A DNA stretch of 64,000 nt from Kiritimatiellota bacterium. GTDB lineage: Bacteria > Verrucomicrobiota > Kiritimatiellia > Kiritimatiellales > Tichowtungiaceae. Of this stretch, positions 35,400-43,392 are shown piece after piece. The stretch lies in the NCBI GenBank assembly GCA_014381785.1, contig JACNKZ010000051.1, forward strand, positions 1 to 64,000, written 5' to 3'. The translations under genes and the position numbers were made by a program. The first letter of the stretch is position 1. The number at the start of each line of letters is the position of its first letter. Under the pieces are notes generated by a model. It did not search any database. It saw only the letters and a program-made list of their open reading frames with translations, and was not told the origin of the DNA.

Positions 35400-35966
35400 C
35401 TAGAACTCGACGGTTGGAACATTCGCGGCCTCCGGCGCGGCCTCAAACGCGGTGCGTTTATCGAAGCCGAACAGGTTGGCGATGATCACGCCCGGGAACT
35501 TGCGGATGGCCGTGTTATAGGCGCGGACGCTTTCGTTGTAGCGACGGCGCTCCACCGAGATCCGGTTTTCGGTTCCGGCCAGCTCATCCTGCAATGCGAG
35601 GAAGTTCTGGTTCGATTTCAAGTCCGGATAGTTTTCCGCCACCAGCATCAGGCGGCCCATTGCGCCCTGCATCTGGTTGGCTACGCCGACTTTTTCATCC
35701 GGGGTGCCGGCTGCGGCCCACTGGCTGCGCAGACGGGTCACTTCCGTGAAAATCCCCTTTTCCTGTTCGGCGAAACCTTTCACCGTATTGACCAGATTGG
35801 GGATCAGGTCAAAGCGACGCTGTAGAACCGTTTCGATATTTGCCCATTGCGCATCCACGCCTTCCTGTAGACCGACGAATTTGTTGTAGTTTCCTCTGAC
35901 GATCGACAACGGAATGACGACCAGGATAAGGATGATAACTCCTACGATAATCAGTGTTTTCTTCAT
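35400..35966 (-). CDS. lemA: LemA family protein
   Basis: An N-terminal transmembrane helix (about residues 3-23, TLIIVGVIILILVVIPLSIV) then the LemA helical bundle: NYNKFVGLQEGVDAQWANIETVLQRRFDLIPNLV, KSNQNFLALQDELAGTENRI, RRRYNESVRAYNT. The 188 residues are normal for the family, whose cellular role is not established. It overlaps the upstream nucleotidyltransferase by ATGA; a TPM-domain gene is first in the operon, a common partner of lemA. Confidence 0.93.
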   Translation of the reverse strand: MKKTLIIVGVIILILVVIPLSIVRGNYNKFVGLQEGVDAQWANIETVLQRRFDLIPNLVNTVKGFAEQEKGIFTEVTRLRSQWAAAGTPDEKVGVANQMQGAMGRLMLVAENYPDLKSNQNFLALQDELAGTENRISVERRRYNESVRAYNTAIRKFPGVIIANLFGFDKRTAFEAAPEAANVPTVEF

Positions 35967-36682
35967 ACTGCATTCTCCTTCTGGATGTGTGCGTCAACCG
36001 CGTCGGTTACGCATTCAATGGTTTTTGTATATTTTTCAAACAGCGCCTCCGCATCAACCGCTTTCGGTTTGAGCGATCCGTTTTTAAGCTTCTCGACGGT
36101 TTGGAACACTTCGAGCGGTACCGGCACCACTTCGTTCAGTTTTTCCAATGCCTGGAACTTTTTCTGCGGAATATCGTTCGAGAACAACCGCAGACTGGCG
36201 CGGAATAGCACCAGGAACGACGAAAGCGAGCGCACCATTAGGCTGCATACCTCCTTGGCGTTTCCGGCGGAGAGCAGATACTGCTGGCGCAGCTGAATCA
36301 GGTTGCCGCGCAGTTCGTGCTCAATCTGCAACCGTAAATTGTCCGTGCTGATCTCTAGATTGCTCACCACATCCTCGCCGGTCAGGATTTTGTGACACTC
36401 TTTGATGTCGAGCAGTTCGACCGGAAAGACATCGGTAGATTTATTGAGCCGCTCCATTGTGAACAGCAGCGGGGGCGGATTGCCCGCGCGCGCCCAGGCT
36501 TTGGCGGTTTTTGAAAAAGCCTTTAGCGCCTCGCTGCGGAGATGGTCTGTTACAACCAACACGTTGTAGTCCGAACGCTTGCCGGTGTGATCGCCCGCCG
36601 CCGCGGAGCCGTATAGAACCACTGATTTCAAATTGGTTCCACACGCCTTTTCCAGTTCCTGTGTCAGTTTCTCGAGTTTCAT
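35963..36682 (-). CDS. nucleotidyltransferase-like protein between TPM and lemA genes
   Basis: ATG 36682 has GGAGGAAC just upstream, giving 239 residues. The N terminus holds VVLYGSAAAGDHTGKRSDYNVLVVTD, a pol-beta nucleotidyltransferase pattern (GSxxxG...SDxD-like), but the second acidic residue is Asn (SDYN), which may cost activity. The rest is helical (IEHELRGNLIQLRQQYLL). The decayed dyad at 36140-36158 is read as FQALEK. The gene is inserted in the usual lemA-TPM pair and coupled to lemA by overlap. Confidence 0.78.
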   Translation of the reverse strand: MKLEKLTQELEKACGTNLKSVVLYGSAAAGDHTGKRSDYNVLVVTDHLRSEALKAFSKTAKAWARAGNPPPLLFTMERLNKSTDVFPVELLDIKECHKILTGEDVVSNLEISTDNLRLQIEHELRGNLIQLRQQYLLSAGNAKEVCSLMVRSLSSFLVLFRASLRLFSNDIPQKKFQALEKLNEVVPVPLEVFQTVEKLKNGSLKPKAVDAEALFEKYTKTIECVTDAVDAHIQKENAV

Positions 36683-36698
36683 AGTGTTCCTCCAAAGT

Positions 36699-37445
36699 TT
36701 ATCGGCTTGCTCCGCCACCGCCGGACATTCCCCCGCCGAAGCCGCCGAAGCCGCCGCCAAATCCGCCGCCACCGCGGGATCCGCCGCCGCGTCCGCTCAT
36801 CAGGATCATCAGCAGCAGCAGGCGTGGGTGGCGAATGGCCATATAAATAAAGCCGATGATAAAGAGTACATTCATGATCGGATTGGATTTTCGCGGCGGT
36901 TGCGAGCCGTAGCCGCGGTTGTACTGCGGCACGCCGGAGAGTTGGATTCCCTTGTCGGCGGCCACCCGCTGTGCGATGGCCGCGCCGCCGCTGGCTATGG
37001 CGGATCCGTATTGCTGTTGATTCCACGCCGGAACCACATACTGGTCTAGAATACGTCCCGCAGCCGCATCGTTGAGCACGCCCTCCAGTCCGTAGCCGAC
37101 TTCAATGCGCAGCCGGTTGCCGCGCTGCTCATCCGTGGCGCCGAGCAGGAGGATCCCGTTATCCTTGCCTTTTTGCCCGATCCCCCAGCGCTCAAACAGC
37201 CGATTGGCAAAATCATCGATCTGCCCGCCGTCGAGTGAGGGCAGTGTTACCACCACCACCGCGTCGCCGGTTTTCTGTTGCAGCTCGGTCAGAATGGCCG
37301 CTAGCTGGTTTTCCTCCGCCGCGGGAATCACATTGGCGAAGTCATTCACCGGCCCGCGCGGACGCAGACTGTTCAGCAGGGTGTCGGACGCTTGCGCCGA
37401 ACAGGCCAACAGCACAATCAAAACCGTTTGTTTTAAAAATCGCAT
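36699..37445 (-). CDS. TPM-domain membrane protein (YgcG type)
   Basis: A signal peptide (VLIVLLACSAQAS) is followed by the TPM domain: GPVNDFANVIPAAEENQLAAIL, VVVVTLPSLDGG, LLLGATDEQRGNRLRIEVGYGLEG. A transmembrane segment comes near residue 195, then a glycine-rich C terminus (GGGFGGGFGGFGGGMSGGGG). In other bacteria YgcG-like proteins pair with LemA; the domain is extracytoplasmic. 248 residues. First gene of a three-gene operon. Confidence 0.9.
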   Translation of the reverse strand: MRFLKQTVLIVLLACSAQASDTLLNSLRPRGPVNDFANVIPAAEENQLAAILTELQQKTGDAVVVVTLPSLDGGQIDDFANRLFERWGIGQKGKDNGILLLGATDEQRGNRLRIEVGYGLEGVLNDAAAGRILDQYVVPAWNQQQYGSAIASGGAAIAQRVAADKGIQLSGVPQYNRGYGSQPPRKSNPIMNVLFIIGFIYMAIRHPRLLLLMILMSGRGGGSRGGGGFGGGFGGFGGGMSGGGGASR

Positions 37446-37623
37446 AGGCAGAACATTACCGAAACGTCTGCCGCATTCAACCTTTACCGAAACTCAACTG
37501 CCGGATTTAAAAGTGGTGAATGATGTTTCTTAATACCGGGAACGTGATACTGTTGCTTTGCCTCATCCAGACACAGGACGTGTCAGGGGAGAGCATTAAT
37601 ACGAGTACAAGGATGGTAGTAAT

Positions 37624-37827
37624 ATGAGTAAAGGCACAGTAAAATGGTTCAACGCAGACAAAGGTTTCGGATTCATCACACCCGATGAAGGCTCCGCAGA
37701 TCTTTTCGTGCATCATTCCGAAATCAAAACCGGCGGCTATGCCACGCTCGCCGATGGTCAAGCTGTAGAGTTTGAAGTGGGAGAAGGCCAGAAAGGCCCT
37801 TGCGCGAAAAACGTTACGCTTGCGTAA
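37624..37827 (+). CDS. cspA: cold-shock domain protein
   Basis: A 67-residue single-stranded nucleic acid chaperone with RNP1 (KGFGFI) and RNP2 (LFVHHSEI) intact and the [15 protein letters not shown] start. AAGGATGG lies upstream. The 178-base leader region has an inverted repeat GACAC/GTGTC but no recognisable cold-shock box. Ends at a strong terminator. Confidence 0.95.
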   Translation: MSKGTVKWFNADKGFGFITPDEGSADLFVHHSEIKTGGYATLADGQAVEFEVGEGQKGPCAKNVTLA

Positions 37828-37851
37828 TTCGGTTTTACACCGAAACAGAAA

Positions 37852-37883
37852 ACAGTCCGGCTTCACGCCGGGCTGTTTTTTTG
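37852..37883 (+). terminator. terminator of the cold-shock gene
   Basis: Stem ACAGTCCGGC/GCCGGGCTGT (10 bp, one mismatched or wobble position) with loop TTCAC, then TTTTTTT. A TTCGGT/ACCGAA hairpin lies just before it. Confidence 0.92.
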
Positions 37884-37960
37884 TGCCTAGAGATTTCTGC
37901 GCACGGGTTTCAATACTTGGAAGATTCGTGTGCTTCGTGTTTTTCGTGGTTCAAAACCTT

Positions 37961-37987
37961 CCAACACTCCACTACTCCACCACTCCA
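37961..37987 (+). repeat. CCAACACTCCAC-type repeat
   Basis: CTCCAACACTCCACCACTC-like sequence. The reverse complement of 43308-43327 matches it closely. Both are in gene-proximal spacers. Confidence 0.55.
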
Positions 37988-37990
37988 ATC

Positions 37991-40546
37991 TTACTTCCAC
38001 TCATGCTTGGGATATCTTCCCTTCAGCTCTTTTTTAATGAGCGGGTAGGAGTTGGCCCAGAAGCTTTTCATGTCGGTGGTTTTTTGCTGCGGGCGTTGAT
38101 TGGGCGCGAGGGCCTCCACCACCACCGGGATTTGACCGAAGCCGATGCGCGGGCTTTCTTCGAGCCCGTAGAGCTTCTGGATGGTGGCAGCGATGACGGG
38201 CGGGAGTCCCGCTTCGTAACGAACCTGTGCGCTGATGCCGCTGGGCAGTTTGATTCGTTCGGGGGCTTGTTTGTCGACCATCTCGCGCTGAACCGGCGTC
38301 AGCCACGACTTAACGACTTTTTTGACTGGGCGCTCTTTGAGGTCCTTGCGGCAGACCGCGCCGAAGCAGATTTCCTGAATCATCGCTTCGCGCGCTTCAT
38401 CGTCGATTTTCGGTATTCCATAATCCGGGCAGTTTGTTGCCAGACAGTTAACCCGCGCGATCCATTTTTCAATCTGCTCATCCCACATCGGGATGGTCAG
38501 CCGCCCGGCAATGACCTCGGCGGCAATGATCTCAGCGGCCTGCTGCGGGTCGACATCCTGCGTGCATTTCGACTCCAGCTCGAGCCCGCGGAATTCTTTC
38601 CACTGTTTGGAAACCACCCGCTTGAGAATCGGATTAAACACCGCCTCGGTTTTTTCGATCACATCGTCGGGGAACAACTCTTCGAGCCATTCCTCTTCAA
38701 TGGCGGTGCAGAGGTTGAGGCGCACGTTCAAATCGCGGCTGCCCTCAATTTCGGCGATTTCGGCGGCAACGAACAGCTCGGCGTCGCGCACCATGCTGTC
38801 GCGGTCGAGATCGCCGACCCGGCCGTGAACCACCTGACAGTGCAGCGTGCCCTGATCGCGCCGCTTGGCGACATGATCCGAAAAGGCGACCAAAATGCAC
38901 TTTTGCAGATCTTCATCCTCGGGCGGGCGGGAATTAATTTTTAGTCCTTCGCCCGCGGCGATTTTGAGGAACCGTTCGTAGAGCGGCTTCACCTGTCGCG
39001 CGGCCCCGCCGTGCACACCGAGCTTGCGGCAGGCGTCGGCGCGGTAATTGTTTTTATCGGCAAAGCTCCAGGCGCGCATCAGACGCTTGAAATCGGAGAT
39101 GTCGTCGTCGCCGAGCAGATCGTCGCGCTCGCCGCGCGTCTGTTTGCCTTGGTTGCGTTCGAGAATGCTACGCCCCTGTGTGAGCGCGGCGATCAGGCAG
39201 GCCTGCCGAACACATTCATATTGTTCGGCGGCGATGAGCATGCGCGCATAGCGCGGATGCATGGGGAACGAAACCATTTTCCGCCCGATCTCGGTCAGTT
39301 GACCTTCATGATCCAACGCGCCCAAATCCGTGAGCAGGGTCAGCGTGCGTTCCAGCGATTCCGGATTCGGTTTTTCCAACCATTGGAAACCTTCGATGTC
39401 TTCGATGCCGCCAGCCTTTAAGGTTAAGACTACTTCGGCCAGATCGTGCCGCAGAATCTCGGGCAGCTCCTGCGCGGGACGGGCGGCGTGTTCTTTTTCG
39501 GTCCAGAGGCGCATGCAGGTTCCGGGGGCGGTGCGCCCTCCGCGTCCGGCGCGCTGCGCGGCCGAGGCCTGGCTGATGCGCTCGACGAGCAGGGTGTCGA
39601 TCCCGCGGCGCGGGTCGTAGCGCGCGATGCGCGCGAGGCCGGAGTCGATCACCACGCGGATGCCGTCGATGGTGATCGAGGTTTCGGCCACGTTGGTGGA
39701 GACGACGACTTTGCGTTGGCCGACATCACCGACCGCCGCGTCCTGTTCGTTGGCGCGCAGCTCGCCGTGCAGAGGCAGTACCGCAAATTCGCGCGCGCAT
39801 TTTTTTCCACGGATCGCTTCGACGGTGCGGGCGATTTCATAGGCGCCGGGCATAAAGACCAGCACATCGCCCTCGGCGCCGCTCTTGATTGCCTGTTCAA
39901 ACGCATCGGCGGCGGCTTCCCAGACGGGGTGATGATTAAAGTCGATCCGTTTGGGCGAATACTCGATTTCGACCGGATACATGCGTCCTTCGCTTTTGAG
40001 CTCGCGGCAGGGGGCGAGGTAGTCGCGCAGCGGCCCGGCGTCGAGCGTGGCCGACATGACGATCACCTTCAGATCGGGTCGGGTTTTTTGCAGAAGCAGG
40101 GCGCGGGCGAGGGTGATGTCGCCGTAGATGTGGCGCTCGTGAAATTCATCAAAAATGATGGTCGAGATACCTTTGAGGTCCGGGTCGGAGAGAAACTGGC
40201 GCAGGAGAATTCCTTCGGTGACGTAGCGGATCAGGGTATCTTTGGAGATGTGGCGCTCCATGCGAACCTGATAGCCGACTTCGCCGCCGAGTTCGACCCC
40301 GCGCTCAAAGGCGACGCGTTTAGCAAGTAGGCGTGCCGCCAGCCGTCGCGGCTGCAGCACGACCACTTCGCCGGGCCCGGCTTCGCCGCAATCGAGCACC
40401 ATCTGCGGAATCTGGGTCGACTTGCCCGATCCGGTCGGCGCTTCAATCAGTAGCCGGTTCTCGCAGCGCAGCGCAGCGGTCAGCTCATCGCGCAGTTCAT
40501 AAATTGGAAGTTCTTTGGGGTTCATGAAGGGAAAGAGTTTAACCAT
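37991..40546 (-). CDS. hrpB: DEAH-box ATP-dependent helicase, HrpB/HrpA type
   Basis: An RNA helicase of 851 residues. Walker A is IEAPTGSGKSTQIPQ, motif II is IIFDEFHERH (DEFH variant, usual in this group), motif III MSATLD, and motifs IV to VI run through TNVAETSITIDGIRVVIDSG and QRAGRGGRTAPGTC. The winged-helix and HrpB C-terminal region follow. The dyad at 39371-39389 encodes FQWLEK in the ratchet region. Start 40546 or the in-frame ATG at 40525 are both possible; neither has a strong site. Confidence 0.88.
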   Translation of the reverse strand: MVKLFPFMNPKELPIYELRDELTAALRCENRLLIEAPTGSGKSTQIPQMVLDCGEAGPGEVVVLQPRRLAARLLAKRVAFERGVELGGEVGYQVRMERHISKDTLIRYVTEGILLRQFLSDPDLKGISTIIFDEFHERHIYGDITLARALLLQKTRPDLKVIVMSATLDAGPLRDYLAPCRELKSEGRMYPVEIEYSPKRIDFNHHPVWEAAADAFEQAIKSGAEGDVLVFMPGAYEIARTVEAIRGKKCAREFAVLPLHGELRANEQDAAVGDVGQRKVVVSTNVAETSITIDGIRVVIDSGLARIARYDPRRGIDTLLVERISQASAAQRAGRGGRTAPGTCMRLWTEKEHAARPAQELPEILRHDLAEVVLTLKAGGIEDIEGFQWLEKPNPESLERTLTLLTDLGALDHEGQLTEIGRKMVSFPMHPRYARMLIAAEQYECVRQACLIAALTQGRSILERNQGKQTRGERDDLLGDDDISDFKRLMRAWSFADKNNYRADACRKLGVHGGAARQVKPLYERFLKIAAGEGLKINSRPPEDEDLQKCILVAFSDHVAKRRDQGTLHCQVVHGRVGDLDRDSMVRDAELFVAAEIAEIEGSRDLNVRLNLCTAIEEEWLEELFPDDVIEKTEAVFNPILKRVVSKQWKEFRGLELESKCTQDVDPQQAAEIIAAEVIAGRLTIPMWDEQIEKWIARVNCLATNCPDYGIPKIDDEAREAMIQEICFGAVCRKDLKERPVKKVVKSWLTPVQREMVDKQAPERIKLPSGISAQVRYEAGLPPVIAATIQKLYGLEESPRIGFGQIPVVVEALAPNQRPQQKTTDMKSFWANSYPLIKKELKGRYPKHEWK
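39371..39389. repeat. dispersed dyad copy in hrpB, centre CCA
   Basis: TTTTTCCAA-CCA-TTGGAAA; read FQWLEK on the minus strand. Confidence 0.9.
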
Positions 40547-40641
40547 CCGCCGTCGCTTTACAAGCTATGGCGGACAGGCGAATCGCGCGCGCGCGAAGCG
40601 ACTCATAAGAGATGTGGATGCAGGCTTTAGGCCGTGGCGAG

Positions 40642-41253
40642 TTAAACGTTAGCCATGAGTGCGATGAGCACCACTTTAGAAAGGATCTCCGCGACGATCA
40701 GACCAATGATGAATGTTTTCTTGGCTTTTCCTTCCGCCGGATCGCATGAGACTTTGTAGCTCATGTACATGAGCCGAACGGTCCAGCAGAGCACGGCTAG
40801 CATGACGAATACGACGAGCCCGAAAACGCTGGCATCAATCAGGCTGAAGGTTTCGGGCATTTTCTGGGTGCGTGTAAGTTCGATGAGCGTGTGTATGAAG
40901 CGCGTATAGGCCAGAATGGTGCAGGCGAGGGCCGTAAAAATTAAGGGCCAGCGTGCGAGAGCCTGTGTCCCGAACAGGTCGATGGATCGGAAGGTCCCTT
41001 TTGAGGCTTTTTTCCCGAAGAGCCACAGCACCACTCCCATACACAGCCAGTTGATGATGCCGGTTATGAGAAAAAACCAGAGGGGGGCGGAGCGGCCGGT
41101 GTGGGTATCGAGGACTCCGTCGAAGTGAGTGTTGCTTAGAGAGCCGATATATCCCGTGACGAGGATTAGAATCAGTCCGATCAGCAGGGCCTGCCATCCG
41201 GCGATATACGTGAAGGGATTGAACAGCCACGTCGATTTTTTTGAATTAACCAT
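40642..41253 (-). CDS. Yip1-like multi-pass membrane protein
   Basis: A 203-residue protein with five hydrophobic segments (for example WQALLIGLILILVTGYIGSL, LWFFLITGIINWLCMGVVLW, SVFGLVVFVMLAVLCWTV). The NPFTYIAGW start fits Yip1/YIPF-type families. Role unknown. It overlaps the upstream DUF2089 gene by 8 bases (ATGGTTAA), so it is co-translated with a small HTH regulator. Confidence 0.8.
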   Translation of the reverse strand: MVNSKKSTWLFNPFTYIAGWQALLIGLILILVTGYIGSLSNTHFDGVLDTHTGRSAPLWFFLITGIINWLCMGVVLWLFGKKASKGTFRSIDLFGTQALARWPLIFTALACTILAYTRFIHTLIELTRTQKMPETFSLIDASVFGLVVFVMLAVLCWTVRLMYMSYKVSCDPAEGKAKKTFIIGLIVAEILSKVVLIALMANV

Positions 41254-41542
41254 TTTCAGCTCCTTGACTGGTTTCGAGGGTTTGGATTTTTTCGATAATT
41301 TCGTTGAGCCGGTTGCGAACGGTCGGGTAGCTCACACCCATGAGCTTAGCCATTTCCTTGAGGCTGCCGCTGGCTTTAATGAAGTTTAGGATAAACGCCT
41401 GCTCCTCGTTTGCCAGACCGCTGAGGGGAGGCAACGGATAGAGGCCTTCGACTTCTGTTTCGCAGGTTTCGCACTGCAACCGTTTTACGGAGAGCGGGGA
41501 GGAGCAGCTGGGGCAATATTTGGGCAGATTTTTCATAAACAT
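41246..41542 (-). CDS. DUF2089-family zinc-ribbon/HTH regulator
   Basis: The N-terminal zinc ribbon (PKYCPSCSSPL, LQCETCETEVEG) is followed by a helix-turn-helix (GSLKEMAKLMGVSYPTVRNRLNEII), the DUF2089 layout, about 98 residues. ATGs at 41542 and 41536 are both possible and neither has a Shine-Dalgarno. The predicted -10 box ends seven bases before 41542, so the mRNA may be leaderless. A dyad at 41543-41575 suggests self-regulation. The downstream Yip1-like gene overlaps. Confidence 0.85.
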   Translation of the reverse strand: MFMKNLPKYCPSCSSPLSVKRLQCETCETEVEGLYPLPPLSGLANEEQAFILNFIKASGSLKEMAKLMGVSYPTVRNRLNEIIEKIQTLETSQGAENG

Positions 41543-41577
41543 GATCAACTAATAAATAATGTTAATTAGTTGGTCAA
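41543..41577 (-). promoter_or_regulatory. promoter/operator of DUF2089-Yip1 operon
   Basis: Inverted arms GATCAACTAAT (41543-41553) and ATTAGTTGGTC (41565-41575), with one wobble, flank an AT-rich 11-base centre. On the minus strand TTGACC (41577-41572) and TATTAG (41554-41549) are 17 bases apart and fit -35 and -10 boxes overlapped by the dyad. Confidence 0.6.
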
Positions 41578-41623
41578 TATTATTAATTAAAAATCTAATT
41601 TTATTGTATTATCAGTCGGAAGG

Positions 41624-41642
41624 TTTCCAATGCTTGGAAAAA
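41624..41642. repeat. dispersed dyad copy, centre TGC
   Basis: First of three copies in 113 bases between the DUF2089 and rdgB genes. Confidence 0.9.
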
Positions 41643-41652
41643 CGGTTCGCTA

Positions 41653-41671
41653 TTTTTCCAATGATTGGAAA
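41653..41671. repeat. dispersed dyad copy, centre TGA
   Basis: Second of the three; TTTTTCCAA-TGA-TTGGAAA, intergenic. Confidence 0.9.
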
Positions 41672-41706
41672 GCCATATAGCATGGTGGCATCTGTTTTGC
41701 GCGCAT

Positions 41707-42315
41707 CTATGCAATAGACATCCAAAGGTTGGAAAATGCGGCGAGGGCGCGGGCGCGGTGGGAGATTTTGTTTTTGGTTTCGGCCGGGAGCTCGGCGAAG
41801 GTTTGGTCGAATCCATCGGGAACGAAGAGGGGGTCGTAGCCGAAGCCGTGTTCGCCGCGCAGTTCGTCGATGATGGTTCCTTCGCATTTTCCTTCGACGG
41901 TGAGGGGCTCTTCGCCGGGGCGGGCGAGGGCCATAACGGTGCGGAAGCGGGCGCGGCGGTTGTTTTGGCCGGCGAGCTCGCGTAGGAGCTTGGCGTTGTT
42001 GTTTTCGTAGTCGCAGGGTTCGCCGGCGTAGCGGGCGGAGTAAACACCGGGCGCACCGTCCATGGCTTCGACTTCGAGGCCGGAGTCGTCAGCCAGAGTC
42101 ATCAGGCCGGTGGCGTCGCACAGTTCCTGCGCTTTTTTGATGGCGTTGCCTTCGAGGGTGTCGCGGTCTTCGATAGTGTCGGGAACGTTCGGAAAATCGA
42201 GAGCGGATAAGACGTCGAGACTCTCGCCTGTGCTGAGCATCGTCGAAGGGGTGTCGAAAATGGCACGGATTTCTTCCAGTTTATGGGCGTTTCGGGTGGC
42301 GATTACAAATTTCAT
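41707..42315 (-). CDS. rdgB: dITP/XTP pyrophosphatase (Ham1/RdgB)
   Basis: Removes non-canonical purine nucleotides. ATG 42315 gives MKFVIATRNAHKLEEI; 202 residues. LADDSGLEVEAMDGAPGVYSARYAG is the substrate and metal site, and HGFGYDPLFVPDG is also diagnostic. The C terminus reads AAFSNLWMSIA, encoded by a dyad copy (41721-41736), so the repeat supplies the last residues and the stop lies just past it. Confidence 0.95.
   Translation of the reverse strand: MKFVIATRNAHKLEEIRAIFDTPSTMLSTGESLDVLSALDFPNVPDTIEDRDTLEGNAIKKAQELCDATGLMTLADDSGLEVEAMDGAPGVYSARYAGEPCDYENNNAKLLRELAGQNNRRARFRTVMALARPGEEPLTVEGKCEGTIIDELRGEHGFGYDPLFVPDGFDQTFAELPAETKNKISHRARALAAFSNLWMSIA
41721..41736. repeat. dispersed dyad copy at the rdgB 3' end, centre AGG
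   Basis: TCCAA-AGG-TTGGAAAA; encodes FSNLWM of RdgB. Confidence 0.8.
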
Positions 42316-42532
42316 AGGGCCAGAGTTTGGCATTCTATTTCTAAAATTCAAAAAGAAAGAGTGTTGGATCGCGAATTCCGCTAATTTACACGAATTGGAG
42401 TGTTCGGGCTCTTGATTTGCGAAAATTCGCGGGATTCGTGATCAAAGAAATGCTACGTACGGTTTTTTGAATATCGGCTTGCGCAGGGTGGGGTCAGCAG
42501 TTATGTTCTCGCCTTCAATTTTCCAATCGATT

Positions 42533-42620
42533 GCTCGGGTGGCGGAATTGGTAGACGCGCTAGGTTGAGGGCCTAGTGGCCGTTAAGGTCGTGCGGGTTC
42601 GAGTCCCGCCCCGAGCACCA
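42533..42620 (+). tRNA. tRNA-Leu (anticodon GAG)
   Basis: The acceptor stem GCTCGGG pairs with CCCGAGC, followed by discriminator A and an encoded CCA (42618-42620). The D-arm is GGCGGAATTGGTAGACGC. The anticodon loop TTGAGGG between CTAGG and CCTAG gives GAG at 42567-42569. A long variable arm typical of class II tRNAs and a GGTTCGAGTCC T-arm complete it. 88 bases. Confidence 0.97.
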
Positions 42621-42647
42621 GCCTTCGCCAAGGCTTCGGCTGGCAAG
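42618..42647 (-). repeat. hairpin repeat (TCCTCC family relative) after tRNA
   Basis: Reverse complement CTTGCCAGCC-GAAGCCTTGGCGAAGG-CTGG shares the architecture of 35361-35393. It abuts the CCA end of the tRNA. Confidence 0.7.
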
Positions 42648-42658
42648 CCATAGAGATC

Positions 42659-42687
42659 AGCAGACCTGTCGGTCTGCTTTTTTTTGT
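42659..42687 (+). terminator. terminator after tRNA-Leu
   Basis: Stem AGCAGACC/GGTCTGCT with loop TGTC, then TTTTTTT. Confidence 0.92.
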
Positions 42688-42689
42688 GT

Positions 42690-43271
42690 CTAGCCGAAGT
42701 AGTCCGGTGCGTTGCCGGGTTTCCACTTGATGTTGCAGCCGGTGGCGGGCAGCTGGCTTTCGGTGATTTCTTCGCCCGCCAGAGTCGAGTCGATAGCAGC
42801 GCGCAGGTTTTTTCCATCGACCGGTTTGTTGTTGCCGGGCCGGGCGTCATCGAGCTGGCCGCGATAGACCAGTTCCATGTTTTTATTGAACAGGTAGAGG
42901 TCGGGCGTGCAGGCGGCGCGGTAGGCTTTGGCGGCCTGCTGATCTTCGTCGTAGAGGTAGGGGAAGTTGAAGTCGAGCCGTTCCGCCTGATCTTTCAGCC
43001 GGTTCGGGGCGTCATCCGGATAGTGGTCCGCATCGTTGGCGCTGATGGCGACCATGCCGAGCCCGCGATCCGCATAATCCCGTCCGATGGCGGCGAATTC
43101 GCTTTCAACCAGTTTAACGAAGGGGCAGTGCGCGCACATAAAAATGACGAGCAGGGCGTCTTTGCCTTCAAAGTCATTTAGTGAAACGGTCCGGCCGGTG
43201 CAGACCTCCGGCAGCGCGAAGTCCGGCGCACGGGTTCCAAGTTCCAGCATGGTGGATGGTGTCAGGCTCAT
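42690..43271 (-). CDS. thioredoxin-like redoxin (AhpC/TSA family)
   Basis: A 193-residue cytoplasmic redoxin from ATG 43271 (AAGGAGCGCAAC upstream). LGTRAPDFALPEVCTGRTVSL is the usual redoxin entry. The active site is VIFMCAHCPFVK, a CxxC pair. DDAPNRLKDQAERLDFNFPYLYDEDQQ and ACTPDLYLFNKN continue the thioredoxin fold. Probably a thiol peroxidase or disulfide reductase. The longer upstream frame (to 43496) is not coding. Confidence 0.88.
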   Translation of the reverse strand: MSLTPSTMLELGTRAPDFALPEVCTGRTVSLNDFEGKDALLVIFMCAHCPFVKLVESEFAAIGRDYADRGLGMVAISANDADHYPDDAPNRLKDQAERLDFNFPYLYDEDQQAAKAYRAACTPDLYLFNKNMELVYRGQLDDARPGNNKPVDGKNLRAAIDSTLAGEEITESQLPATGCNIKWKPGNAPDYFG

Positions 43272-43307
43272 GTTGCGCTCCTTGCGGCTGGCACCCCTGC
43301 GGAGCGC

Positions 43308-43327
43308 GGAGTGGTGGAGTGTTGGAG
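43308..43327 (-). repeat. CCAACACTCCAC-type repeat, second copy
   Basis: Reverse complement matches 37961-37987 closely; in the spacer between two minus-strand genes. Confidence 0.55.
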
Positions 43328-43392
43328 AGAGAATCGCTGTTCCGGATTCCATTACTCCAACAATCCTGCATTCCATTACTCCATGGTTGTTT

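Noticed and set aside
37446-37623. Cold-shock leader with a possible thermosensor
   Set aside because: Apart from a short GACAC/GTGTC inverted repeat, no cold-shock box or convincing alternative structure can be read by eye.
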